From Apus apus (lineage: Eukaryota > Chordata > Aves > Apodiformes > Apodidae), in contig NC_067283.1 in assembly GCF_020740795.1 (NCBI RefSeq), positions 58,249,966 to 58,313,965 of the forward strand: DNA of 64,000 nucleotides, given 5' to 3'. How positions within the stretch are numbered: the first letter of the stretch is position 1; each line of letters starts with the position of its first letter. A program made the translations under genes and the position numbers. The notes under the pieces were generated by a model. That model searched no databases. It was not told the DNA's origin and saw only the letters and a program-made list of their open reading frames with translations. Positions 34,961-46,975 of this stretch are shown one piece after another.

Positions 34961-36580
34961 TCAGTGGCAGAAAAGCACTTACGTACATTTATGAAATTAC
35001 TTTCCAGCAACTTTAAAGTTTTCACCTTTGGAAGACTTTCCTTATGGCTAGCAAAATTCTGCTAAATTAGGATGGTATAATCTTTGGAATAAAATATGAC
35101 AGTGGGAGTGGTACCTTTGCAATTGTTGGAATATCCCATTTTTCAGTGTGGCAATGACCTTTTTTTCTGGTCAGATGCAAGATCAATGTCATTGGCAACA
35201 GTATCCAGGAGCAGACCTAAGTGTATAGAACCCACTCCAATACCTGTCATAGGAACATCCCATAAGAAGCCTGAGAGTAAGGCTTTAGGGAATCCTGGAC
35301 AGGTGGTTGGGGGTTTCATAAGCTATCAGAAAAAGAATGGCTCTGTACTAGCAATACACCAAGTGACGACATGTGCCTCAGGTTATATATTTCTACAGAT
35401 TTTCAGTAGTGTACCTCTGCTATGACTGGATATGTCCAGCTGGACAACTAATCTGATTTTGCACACTCAAAACCACAATCATGATATACTAACTGGGTTT
35501 TAAGGCTACTCAGAAAATGAAACCCTTATTTAAATGTCTAAATCACCTTTCATATAATTCATTTCAGTGACATTTTGAGGAACGATGAGACTTGGCTCTT
35601 GGTCTATGAACCATTGCAAATATTCCTAAATGCTTTTAATCTGGATGTTGATGTTATAAAATTTTCACCTAGATCCACCAATTGCAGATCATTAAAAGTA
35701 TTATTCTAACAGCCATTTCTTTTCCTGCTTTAATATATTGTTATGACTGAGTAAACAAAAACCTAAAGGAGCACCCCTTTGTCCCTTACAGACAAGCTCA
35801 GTGCCACATCCCCCCTAAGCATGGACCAGCTCTGCACTCAGATGCAGTGCTTGGTATCTATGTCAGAGAAGGATTAGGTTGTACACATTTAAAGATGCTG
35901 CTGTCTTACGATCAATTATAAAACCTTAAGGTGTTAAAAAACATTGCCTCTCATGGTTACACAAGCTTATAATGTACAAGTAGCCACTCTAAAACCATTG
36001 TTGGGAATATCAAATTAAGAAAAGTATCTTTTCTACCCAAAGACCTGGTGGATTAATATTTGACACTTTAATAGCAGTAGAGGTCATAGATCTTGATAAA
36101 ATCAGTGTGCCACCACCTGCCTTTGTAAATACATCAATGACTCCTCTTATATGCTTATCCGCTTCAGTCGCACCAGCGTGTAACAATGTGTTCTATCTGC
36201 ATGTTGTTTATCCACCAGTGTCCTATACACTTTCTACGTGTTTCTACACCCCAGAATTCAATCTGAGTTAATAATCAACTGTGACCTTTTCTCAGTAACT
36301 TGCTGTGTGTTTTCTGATATGACTGCTTCTTTCTAATTATGTTGGCAGTGCTGCTGAGGAGCACATTGCCAAAGTTCAATAAACATGCAGAGTAACTACA
36401 GGATTTGGGGGAAAACAGTCCATGGTGCTTTCATGACCTTTTGCAACAATATAAGAACAGTTTGGCCAATGCCAAACAAATGTCTGACTCCAAATCTCTT
36501 AGTGACTAGAAAATGATGGATTTGCTTTACTTCATTTACATCTAGCAATGAACAAAAAACGCTGTGTTTGTGCAGTGCAG
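34961..36580. other. Intergenic, no gene seen
   Basis: AT-rich DNA. A plus-strand frame of 109 codons at 35096-35425 has no recognisable domain, though phrases such as YQKKNGSVLAIHQ could be a retroelement relic; I cannot place it. Confidence 0.3.
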
Positions 36581-36632
36581 TAGCATGGTCAGACTGAGTG
36601 TAGCATAGTCAGAGTGAGTGTAGCACTGTGCA
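36581..36632. repeat. 20-bp tandem repeat, about 2.5 copies
   Basis: TAGCATGGTCAGACTGAGTG is followed directly by TAGCATAGTCAGAGTGAGTG (18 of 20 identical) and by a partial third unit TAGCACTGTGCAG. Confidence 0.85.
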
Positions 36633-36998
36633 GGAGGTGAGGCCAGATGAGTATCAATGGCTCTTTCTTGTCATATTAGAATTTCACAGATGTATCCCCA
36701 GGTGGTGTTAGATGAGGGAATGCTAATGAAGTCATTGGTGTCCCACTGACTTAGTGAAGCAGAGGACATGTGATAGGGAAGCTCATCTGCTTTGTCTGTG
36801 GTAGTGTAGTAATTGATATGTTACATGTCTCTATGAGAGCCCTCGCATCTTCAGAATTAATATGCCTTGTAAATGAAAAGGTAAACATTAATAATAATAA
36901 TGGCTATTTCTTCATCAATATCTCCTTCTACTTCTCTATTTCTAGCTCAACATGGCTAAATCTAATAATAGTGGACCAATGTTTGATTATAAGTATTT

Positions 36999-37937
36999 TG
37001 CTGGTTTGGTTTGGTGGCATTTTTGGTAGTGGGGGAAGGGCCCCAGGGGTGGCTCTGGTAAGATGAGAAGCTCCCCCTGATCCAAAATCAGCCATTAGTG
37101 AGACAATAGATGCACCTCTGTGATTAACATATGAAAGAACTGGAGAGGCAGAGCAGTGCTGGTGGTTTATGAGGAAGAAGGGGAAGAAGTTGCCCTAGCA
37201 GAAGTTTCCCTGCAACTCATGGCGAGATGGCAGCTGTCCCCCTGCACTCATGGAGGAACGTGGTGGAACATTCCCTAAAAGTGCCAGAAGGGGTGAACTG
37301 GGCCAGTGGACTTGTGTTATTCAGCTGTGGAAGACCCCAGTGCCAGTAGAGGTGACTGTTCCTGAAGCAGCCTGTGACTCTGTGAGAAGCCCACTCTGGA
37401 GCAGGTTGCTCTGGACTTTGTGTGAAGATCTTATCAAGGAGAGGTTTGTGGAGGACTCTCTCCCATTGGAGTGACCCCAATGGGGAAGCAGGGGAGCACT
37501 GTAAGGAATCCTTCTTCCTGAGGAGGAAGGAGCAGCAGGAACCACCAGACTGTGAAGTGACTCTAAACCCCATCCCCTGTCCCCCTGTGCCGCTGGGGGG
37601 AAGGAGGGAGAGAAACTGGGAACAAAGTGATTTGGGCCCAGGAAGAAAGGAGGGGTGGGGGTAACGTGTGTAAGCCCTGCTCTTTGTGTTGTCTGTGTCC
37701 TGTGGGCATTGGATTAGTGCGAAATTAAATTATTGTTTTTCCCCACACTGAGTCTGTTTTACCTGTGACCTTAATCAGTGAAAAACGCTCCTTGTCCTTT
37801 TTTTGACCCATGAGCTTCTAGTCGGCCTTTGTCCTCCACATCCCACAATGTGTGTGTGGTTTGGGGAGGGGGGTGGGAGTTGAGTGAACAGCCACATTTC
37901 TGTTTCTTTGTTGTTGTGTTAGGCCCAAACCATGACA
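36999..37937 (+). mobile_element. ERVL-type LTR, probably solo
   Basis: The plus strand starts TGCTGGTTTGGTTTGGTGGC and ends GGCCCAAACCATGACA, i.e. TG...CA, about 939 bases. Inside is a typical avian ERVL LTR order: GGGGGAAGGGCCCCAGGGGTGGC, GAGAAGCTCCCCC, ATTAACATATGAAAG, repeated CTCTGGAGCAGG-like phrases, CCTGAGGAGGAAGGAGCAGC, CCCCATCCCCTGTCCCCC, the poly(A)-like AAATTAAATTATTG near 37721 and CTGTTTTACCTGTGACC. No internal gag or pol was seen next to it. The sequence ATTAT occurs at 36986-36990 and at 37938-37942, a possible target duplication only if the left end lies slightly outside the TG. Frames of 74-118 codons within are by-products. Confidence 0.75.
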
Positions 37938-37975
37938 ATTATAGAAACAGTTAATAGTTAATATAGAAACCGACA

Positions 37976-38000
37976 ATTATGAGCCTGGGAGGCTCATAAT
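37976..38000. repeat. Perfect 11-bp inverted repeat (hairpin)
   Basis: ATTATGAGCCT, loop GGG, AGGCTCATAAT. It lies 39 bases right of the LTR end. The ACAATTAT at its left also occurs next to the LTR end at 37935-37942. Confidence 0.9.
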
Positions 38001-39917
38001 AATGTAATATTAGAAGCCTAGTTTCTATTGTCTGAGCCTTGAGCCCAAAAACTTACACAAACTACTGCTGCAATTGATAGCAGAAATAATCTGCACAGGA
38101 CTGGATGTTTGGAACACATCAGGACTCCTAAGTAACCTGTCTATACCTCATGATCCCCATCCTCAAATGCTCTCTCCCCAGTTTAATGGTTTTAATAAGT
38201 GCCAGAATTGTAACAGGCAACTTTCACTACATGTTTCACTGTGCAGCTATGCTTTTTTTTTTTTATCAGAATGGCAGAAATATGTTCCATGGCTGGTACC
38301 TGAATAACTATTTCCTTTCATTGAACATCATGTTCTACCAGCAGGAACAGTGAATTAGGTTACCCACTGTCCTAGGGAACGCTGCAAAACTGGAAAGCTT
38401 TGACATAGATATGATGGCAATGCACCGATAATGCCAAGACAATGTACAGAATTTTCCATTCTCCCCTTCCCTCTATTTCAAATCAACAATATCTTCTGGT
38501 AACATTTTTGAACAGGAACACCAGTTGCAGTCCTCTCATTCAGGGACTGCATTTCTGTAGCATAAACCACCCACAACTGGAACAGATGTTCTTGTCCAAA
38601 AATGTTACCAGAGGATATAAGCAAAACCCTACGTGATTCCTTCCTTAAGCAAAACAAGTTTTCATTCAGTTTGATTTTGTCTCTGAATTGGTACAGCAAT
38701 GTAATGGGGCATGACAGAAAAATGTTGCCAAGCACCTGACCCATGTCATTAATCCAGAATGTACACTATCTCATTAACGTACATGTGTGTATGTTTTATA
38801 TACAAGTATAAATAGCTCTGTGTGTATTTATATACATAAAATCCCCCAAAACAACACAGGGAGGGTTGCACATATTAGTGTTAAGAGAAAGACTTTTAAT
38901 ATCAATGTGCCAGAATAGGTCCAATGAAAGATGAAGGCCAGAGTTTCAGTTAAATGAGATCCTTTTGACTTAAGGGAGCTATTCTGATTGACATCTAGAA
39001 TGATCTGTCAGGTTGTCTTTTAAAGGTGAAAAAAAAAAAAAAAAGGCTACCTAAGGCATCAAATGTTTCTTCTCACTGATGTAAGGGCAAACCAGGAACA
39101 GTTCCATCACACTCACTGTCATCACAGTAATTCTGTGCAACTCACACTTTGCCCTTTAAACTGCAAGAGAAACAGCCGGGAAGCCTTAATCTAACACTTG
39201 GAATGAAAAACCCTTGCATCTGAGCCCAGACTGTTTTCCATCACAAGGGACTCTGCATTTCCAATTTCTCTCAGGGGATATCATCATGGATAGGTGTGAT
39301 GGACCTCAGCACCTGCGCTTTTGCTCCGAGCTGGCCAGATGGGAGTCTGCTGTGCTTTGAAAGTGGTACAATCAAACAACTTTGCTACTGTGCCCAAGCC
39401 TACTGAGTCTCTCGAGAGACATGTTACCTGATATAACTTTTTAATTTTTCAAATACATTTTAAATTAACCTATGCAATTTTGCACTTAAGTTGGTTCTGT
39501 ATCTTGCATGATATAAACTGCCCACATGATCTACACTTTGTCCAAGTTGGCCAATTATTTCTTTCTTGTGAAAAGGGAGAAATGAGCGTCCTTACCCCAC
39601 CTTCTGGTATATGTGGCCTGTATTTTGCCAGTATTTGCATGTTTACTTTCCTCTGTTTGCACAATGGATGGAGCACTTGGCCTAATATGGCTACCACTGT
39701 AGTCAATGCAGAAAGTCAACAAGATTCACAAGGAAGCTGAATTGTTCCCATAAGATTCTTTAGTTCAAAGCCTTTGTGAAAGTAAAATTGTGGGATTTTT
39801 TTATGCATGTTCTTAGCCTGAAAACTGAGAAACTAGTTGGACCCTCTGAAAAGCAGCTTAGTATAGAAAAATGATTGCAGCTTGATTTGAAACAAAAAAG
39901 AAAACACCAAAGTGCTG
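38001..39917. other. Intergenic between LTR and ADCY1 3' end
   Basis: No gene or classified repeat. It contains an A-run near 39030-39046 and several chance frames under 90 codons. It could include cleavage-downstream sequence of ADCY1. Confidence 0.35.
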
Positions 39918-39945
39918 TTTATTCAAGCAATTTTTTTCCTTTATT
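39918..39945 (-). terminator. ADCY1: Candidate distal ADCY1 poly(A) signals
   Basis: The minus strand has two AATAAA hexamers here (39945-39940 and 39923-39918) in a context like a transcript end, with the upstream sequence AT-rich over many kilobases and no larger gene nearby. Other minus-strand AATAAA hexamers upstream, for example near 43315 and 44651, could be alternative ends. Confidence 0.4.
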
Positions 39946-40216
39946 TTTAATTAGATTCCAGAAATTATAATAGTGCAAACACTCAGTATAAAAGTTGCAA
40001 TAGGAAATTTACATTCACATTTAACATTTCAGTCCATTCACTTTTTAACATAAAAATAGGACAAATATTCAGTTGGTCTTCTCAATTAAACAATCCTGAA
40101 AAAGACTGGAAGATACTCTACAATATTCTATTTACATAAAAATAGACCCGTATTATTAATGCAAACCTATCATTAGAAGTTACCCAGTGTTAAGTTATTG
40201 TATTGTACGATGTATA

Positions 40217-40254
40217 TGCATACATACATACATACATACATATATATATATATA
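40217..40254. repeat. Microsatellite (CATA)n then (TA)n
   Basis: GCATACATACATACATACAT and onwards, followed by a TATATATATATATA run. It lies within the putative ADCY1 3' UTR. Confidence 0.95.
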
Positions 40255-40483
40255 GTATAGCTATTTAGAAACAAAAATGTTTATAGGTTCCATGGGCTAC
40301 AATATTTAGAAAATGACATCTTGAATTACAGGTGTGTTCCTTAAAAGTTAGAACTATTCGATTTATTTACCTATGTAGATGTTTCTATTGTGATACTATA
40401 GGCCTTCTCATGGTCCCTTTGAAGTCACAGGCAACATGTAATTTGAACTTAGAGAGAGAGGAAGAGACCTTAGACTAAGGCCC

Positions 40484-40552
40484 GATCTAACAATTCAACA
40501 ATCATTGAAGTTAATACTTCCATTGACTTCACTGGGCTACAGATCAGACTAA
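40484..40552. repeat. Possible ancient amniote CR1/L3-type repeat relic
   Basis: GCCCGATCTAACAATTC, then ATTGAAGTTAATACTTCCATTGACTTCACTGG, echoes the ATTGAAGTCAATGG / CATTGACTTCAATGG phrase of old amniote interspersed repeats, flanked by GATC-rich ends. It is short and diverged, so this is a tentative reading. Confidence 0.3.
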
Positions 40553-43500
40553 GACACCTTCTGAAAATTTGTATATCAATTAAATAGAGAGAATAATTCA
40601 TTTGGCTTTCCCTTTGAGGAATGGAATATCTCTACTCTAATGCAAATAATTTTATTTGTTTTTTTCAAGGTCTAAGCAGAATATTCAAGTTAGTTCAGAA
40701 GCAATGCAGAATTTCCTATAAACATCTGCAGGTTAAGCAGCTGGTAAGATTCCTCTTGCACAGTCATCCTACTGAATACTTCAGTTCAACGAGCCTTAAA
40801 AAACCCCAAGACTGTATGTTTCCTTGCTCTTATTTTTTAATGAAGAGTGGCATCCAGACACAGATGCCATTACTGCCCTTGAAATGTATTTGCACGTTTA
40901 GTAAACTGCTAGGGAACATGAATTAGGCTACCCCACTCTTGCTTATCTCTGTCTCTTCTTTGGGGAAATGAGCAGAGATGTTGCTCTGCCTGCTGCTGGC
41001 AAGGTTAAGACTTGCTGCCTAGCTTGCTGCCAGCTCCTGGTGCTTGCACTCCCACCACAGAGTACAATGATTTGCCCTTTCACGTTTTCTGCACATGTAC
41101 TGCTTCCTAACGAGATTCTGTCAGAGGTATTTATTTTCCCCTTTTATATGGAAAATCTCCTGTTTGAAAATACAATTTGTTTTTGAAAATGGAGTAGTTT
41201 GACAACCATCTAATGGAGGATATACAGAAGGAGATGGTAAGCAGGCCTGAGTGGACACCTGCAACAAAAATGTGATGGCACTGAGCAACTGAAGGCAAGT
41301 TAATGGCAGCACAAGCACCGATTTCCTTAGAAGCAGTGTTTTAAGAGTCACAGGTCACATTTTTATGTGTAAAGAACTATGTGGTGTTAAGAGGCAGGTG
41401 GGTATGCCTAGCTCCTTTTCTTCAGTGCTGTGGAATTTAATACACTTAACTATTTCTAGGATGCTTAAAATTATGGGTAAGCCTACAATGGACACCATGC
41501 CATGATGTGTAGGCAGAACAATTTTGACTGATGCTCCATGTGTTTTTTTGCTTCCTACCTTGGCTGCTGAACATTTCATTATAAAAAAGAAGGACTCATA
41601 TACACTCTTAAACCTTTTAAACTAACAGATCTGAAAAACACTTAGCATCTTATTTCCAAGCAGAACCTATGGTCACACACCAGAAGTGCAAAAATTATAT
41701 ATAAAAGTATATAAAAAATTATATACTACGGGGGAAAAAAAACCACGAAACAATCTCTAGGAAGAGGTTTTTAACCTCTGTCAAAATTTCACCGAAAACA
41801 TCTCTGTTCTAGAATTCTCTGCATTGGGTTAAATTACACTAGAAATGGTAACTACTCTTGGACTTTGGGTTTTAGACCAGTAACTCTGAAAGCCGTACTT
41901 TCATTCTTACTGTATTCTATAACATTTTCCAAAGTTAATTCTGTGTAATAACCAGCTGCTTGAATGCAGAAAAGTAACTCACCATTTGCTTTGTCTAAGT
42001 CCAAATTTGTGCACAGAATTGTACTTGTAAATTGGAGCAAGTTGCACAATTACTTCTTATTTATTAATTGAACTCTAGTAATGTTACCATAAAAAAGCAA
42101 GAATTCAAAGTGTAAAAGGATTTCTACTATAACAATTTTAAAATGTAATTATCATGAAGCAATTTTATGATGACACAGGTAATGTACCAGCTTAAATTTT
42201 TCATAACTAATGCCACCATTGAGAGGTCTAGGATGAAAGCAGCAGGTGAGGCACTTGAAAGTTAAGACACAATAGTGTGCACAACTGCACTAGTATGCAC
42301 ACCTTAGCCTTGCCCACCACAAGAAAAGTTAGATGTTCTACCACCAGCTGACTAACCTATGTCTAGCATTTGTAGCAGTGCAGTTACAAGCAGTAGGTAG
42401 GTGTTCTGGATGTTTTTAATCTATGCGTTGTGCAAGCCTGTTCCGAAGAGGAGGGCAGCCAGCCTTTTAAAAGAAGCTCCAAACTATCTGGACAGATTTT
42501 CTGCAGGACTCAGCTCACTGTGTGTGCTGAGCTTTCCAGGAAATATATTCTTATTTAGATTGGACCCACATATACATGTGCAAGGCCTTCATCCATAAAC
42601 ACCTGGAGCTCTCCTTGCACCCACATAGCTGTGCTGGTAGTAAACCAAAGTAGGAAAAGAAGTAGCAAAAAACCTACAGTGATGCAGCACTGTTTGTTCC
42701 TTTAGTTTAATCCAGGTGTGAACTGTTTGATGCCACAGAAGGTATAAAATGGGGAAACAAATATAAAGAGGCAGATCCTCCAGCATGCAGTAAGGCACAA
42801 GCAAAACCAAATACTTTCAGCACATAGGCTATGTACATTACCCAATGCTAATTCAAATTTCAGGGTGATTCTTCAAATGTCAAGGTAACAACCTCTTATG
42901 ATTTCTAATAATTCCTTCTGAAAGCAGTTCACCAAGAGATCTTGAACATTCTCATGAATGTGAAGACATGAAAAATAGATCTAGCTGTATAGTTAAACAC
43001 AAGCCTTATTTTTGTCGCACCAGGAATGTGGCTGAGTACCTTGCCAGCTCACATACTCAAGATCTGTCCCATATTACCGAGTGCTTTACCACTGACTTCA
43101 GATGGCTTTTCACCTTTTCCTTTCGTCAAGTGCTATCTCACAGGCTTATTTTGTACTCCTGCTTTGTGCTTTTTTTTTTTTTCTTCCCTTTTTTCCTGTT
43201 TTTATCCTTGCACTGATGAGATTGTAAGCCACACCAGGCCACACAAGTAGTGTGACATTTTGAAGAGCAATTAAAAAGCAACAGGCAGCCCCAACTTTTG
43301 TGTATTTTTTCTCATTTATTTACCTTTACATTATTATCCATTATTTAGATTTGGCCTGAAAACTGGAATTAGAAGGTCCAAATGGCTAAAAATGCTTATG
43401 TAGAGTTCTGGAAAAAGCCAATAATAAAAAAGTTGGAGTAGAGAAGCAGAGTCCAGATTGACATTAGTCACATCAATTATGCCACACTGAGATGTAGAAT

Positions 43501-46500
43501 CTCAAAATGAATTTTGGATGAGTTAGTTTAGGACTGTTAGAAACCCTTAACTGCTGTATGAAGCCAATCACCAGTATAAGATAGTGGCTCTTTTATGCAG
43601 GCAACTGGGATATGTTGTATGAATCTACATCTAAACTTATGAAGAAGAAGCTTGAAGAAACTGTACTGCTTAGTTAACCCCACAGGTGTCTGATTAAACC
43701 AACAAATTAATGGATTTCTAAGTCCTATTATAAAATGAGCCCAAATCTGTAAAATACAAGAAGTCCTTATTAATACATAGCAGAAAGTATTTACAGTCCA
43801 CACCCTTTTTCCTGTCACTAATATCAGTGTTGTGGTCCCACAGTACTTCCTATTTATTATACAGCAATTATATAAGTCATTTGACATGTAGCCCCAAGTT
43901 GTAATGATATAGATATAACAACTTCAAAAATGACACATGCAAAACACCTCCATAATTTAAAGTTTTGTTTATCAGCAACATAGAAAAAATCAGCTAGAGG
44001 ATTGGATAGTGATTTCTTATTCCTATATCACTAACTGACATGGACCTCAAGTAGTGGGTTAGGCTGTGATGCCTAAGGGAGGCATGGCTTTAGTGGAAGC
44101 AGGACTAGGATTAGAACAGAGCCCAGAACCCAGTGAACCTTCTCTTAATAGTTCTGTTTAATACTTTCTGCTTAGGAGTAGAAAATTTGGAAAAAGAGTC
44201 AAAAAAGTGAACAAAAGTAAGGCAACAAAATTAGTTTGTATATATATACATATGTACGTATCTAGGAAAATAATATATTTGCATTGTGTACTTTTTGCAT
44301 ACAATAACTTATTACCACATTAGAAATACACTCTGGGTAACGCTGATGGGCCAAATTCACTTCCTTTACCATAGTGTTGCACCTGCATACAGCAATGATG
44401 GATTTGACACTTGGTCCTTCTTGATGACAATACTACATCAAATGCAGTATCAGAGAATACCTACTGAATGTCAGATATTACACCATTATGAACTACAATA
44501 TCTGCTCGCTTTTTATATTACAGTAAGTAGAGTTTATTGCTTCTAATAACCAGAAGGTACCCTATGAATACAGCATAGATGTTGATAACATTTTTTATAT
44601 ATTGTATTATGGATCTTGGAGCACTGAGGTTGGCAGATCACAACTATTAAATTGTTTTTCTTCTTTATTTGCTGTTTGCATTTTTTATTTTGCTTTGCTG
44701 AATGCACATGCAACTAGTGCATTTAACTCTGTGCCAGAAATGGTATATTTAGGAAAACTTATTGTTTTGTTTTGTTTCACTGAAGTCAGGCATGAGTGGC
44801 ATGCAAAAGGACATCAATTTCCAAAGGACTTATAATCTCCATGCACATGTAAAACATCTCTTACAAAATTGTCAACATTTGTCAAAAGTATGCCTTTTTG
44901 CCTCTTTTTAAACAAGTGTACATGCAATTAACTGTCCGAGCTAAAACTATTTACAAAATTTCATAATACAATACATCTTTTTTAAGTGAATAATACATGA
45001 AAGGCAAATGTTTTCTGTTGTTTTGTAACACTGTACAAGATTAAAAATAAATAAGGCATTATAATACAGGTTTATCACAAATTAAAAAATGTTGGTTTTC
45101 ACTGTAATACAAAACTTTAAAGAACGTTATGGCTAAATAGTCCTCCTGCTTGGGCAGAACACATACAGATGATTCATGCTACTTTACTAATGTTTTCAGA
45201 CTCTACAAAGCACTGAAATGGCACAGGACATTTACTGCTTCTCCTCAAACAGTGAGTCCCAACTACTCTCTTTTGCCTTACATATAAATCTCAGGCAAAA
45301 ATGTGGAAGAGATTTAGGCATATGACCTACTCTCAGTTACAATGTTGTATTCAGTTCAGTACTAGCACGAGACATCGCTGTAACCCAAGGCAGAGCTTGG
45401 CTCAACTCCTCACCTTCATAAGCAAGCTAAACTCCTGGTGATGTCTGCAGGCCTTGTAGGTACATAAGGGATGCAGATTCAGCCCTAAAGAGCTGAAGCT
45501 TTTGGCTCTCATTCTTGCCTAGAGAAAGCAAGGGAGAATTTTAATGTGTTTTAGTGAAGATGAGGGAGTGCAACTTGCCACAGCAGGAAGCAGCTACAAA
45601 AAGCAACACATTTTATAGGCTGCATAACATAGCATCCTGGTCAACACAAATGGAAAATATTTGGAAATACTCAGCCAATAATTTAACTGACTGTCGGTTG
45701 TAATCTCAGCAGAGAATAATAATTGAAAAATCAGTTAAAAATAAAGGTAGCACAGGAATGCTTCAGAATTAGCTCCCAAGACAGTGAAGTTTGAAGATCT
45801 TTGATGCTTATCGCCTTATATAAAGAAAGACTTTGATTATTACTGTAATTTGAAAGAAAATGTGCAAACGGATGTGAAATATTGTGCTTGCTACTGACAG
45901 ACACTGATATGCCAAAATGGCATCACTTTGTTGTGTATCTGTTAATTTTTTTTAAGCTAACAGCTGCACAAAACAGTGAACAGAAGTGCAGGAGGCTATT
46001 CCACCCACCAGGTAGCAAATTACTATCCTTGGTTAAATGTGAGGGACTTTCGGGTACTATGGGGCAGAACTGACTCCTTGCTGGGGCTACAGCAAGATCA
46101 TCCAGGCAAAAGTTACAGAGCTTAACCACAAAATTAGTGAATGCAGAACAGGAAATACAACTGCATGCAAGGTGGATACAACCCAAATTCATCCAATTAC
46201 CAATAAAATTTGATTATTGGCATCTAATTTGGCAGAAAATGTGCATTTGTGGGGTTGTCAAAGTATTGCTACTACCACTTTCCATGTATAAAACTCATTG
46301 AATATATCAAAGAAGAGCAGAGAGATTAAAACTGTCATTTAAAGCTATCACATGAGAGCTGAAAAAAAAAAAAATATATATACACAGAAAAGAAAAGTGG
46401 GGAAAATATTATGAATAGGGAGAGAAAGCATACAGGCAAGAACACAGTTTCATTATATCATGATTTCAATGGGCATTTAGTTTTCCCATTGGAATGGCTA

Positions 46501-46891
46501 ATTTTCATATGGCTTTTTACTAATTTGTACCTTGGCTCAACTTTCTTCATTATTCTGTTCAGCTCAGTCCAGGACTACATAAAAAAATAAAGTTTTCCAC
46601 ATAGGAAAGCCAGTAAAAACAAAAAACATGAAAAAGGTAGGACTCAAACAAAGTCTGGAAACTGACTCCAAATACACTATCATTGATGATGTAAGCTAGC
46701 ATATACACATTGGACGAGGTGCAGCACCAAGAATCAGTCTATCCTAGTCCACTCAGCATGCTCCAGAGGCAAAGAGCTGCAAAAGGACTGAATGAGAAGC
46801 TGATGATGAACTGTACCTGTCTGGTCCATACCATTGAACATGGAAAACTTTCTTAGAAAAGTCACATGCCTCGTTTTATTGTTGAAGAGGA

Positions 46892-46975
46892 GGATCCTGC
46901 TCTGGCAGGGGGGGTTGGACTAGATGGTCTTTTGAGGTCCCTTCCAACCCCTAAGATTCTGTATTTCTGTGGTCA
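46892..46975 (+). mobile_element. CR1 LINE 3' end fragment
   Basis: CTCTGGCAGGGGGGGTTGGACTAG, then GATGGTCTTTTGAGGTCCCTTCCAACCCC and AAGATTCTGTATTTCTGTG, the plus-strand 3' end of a CR1 element. About 85 bases, antisense to the putative ADCY1 3' UTR. Confidence 0.85.
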
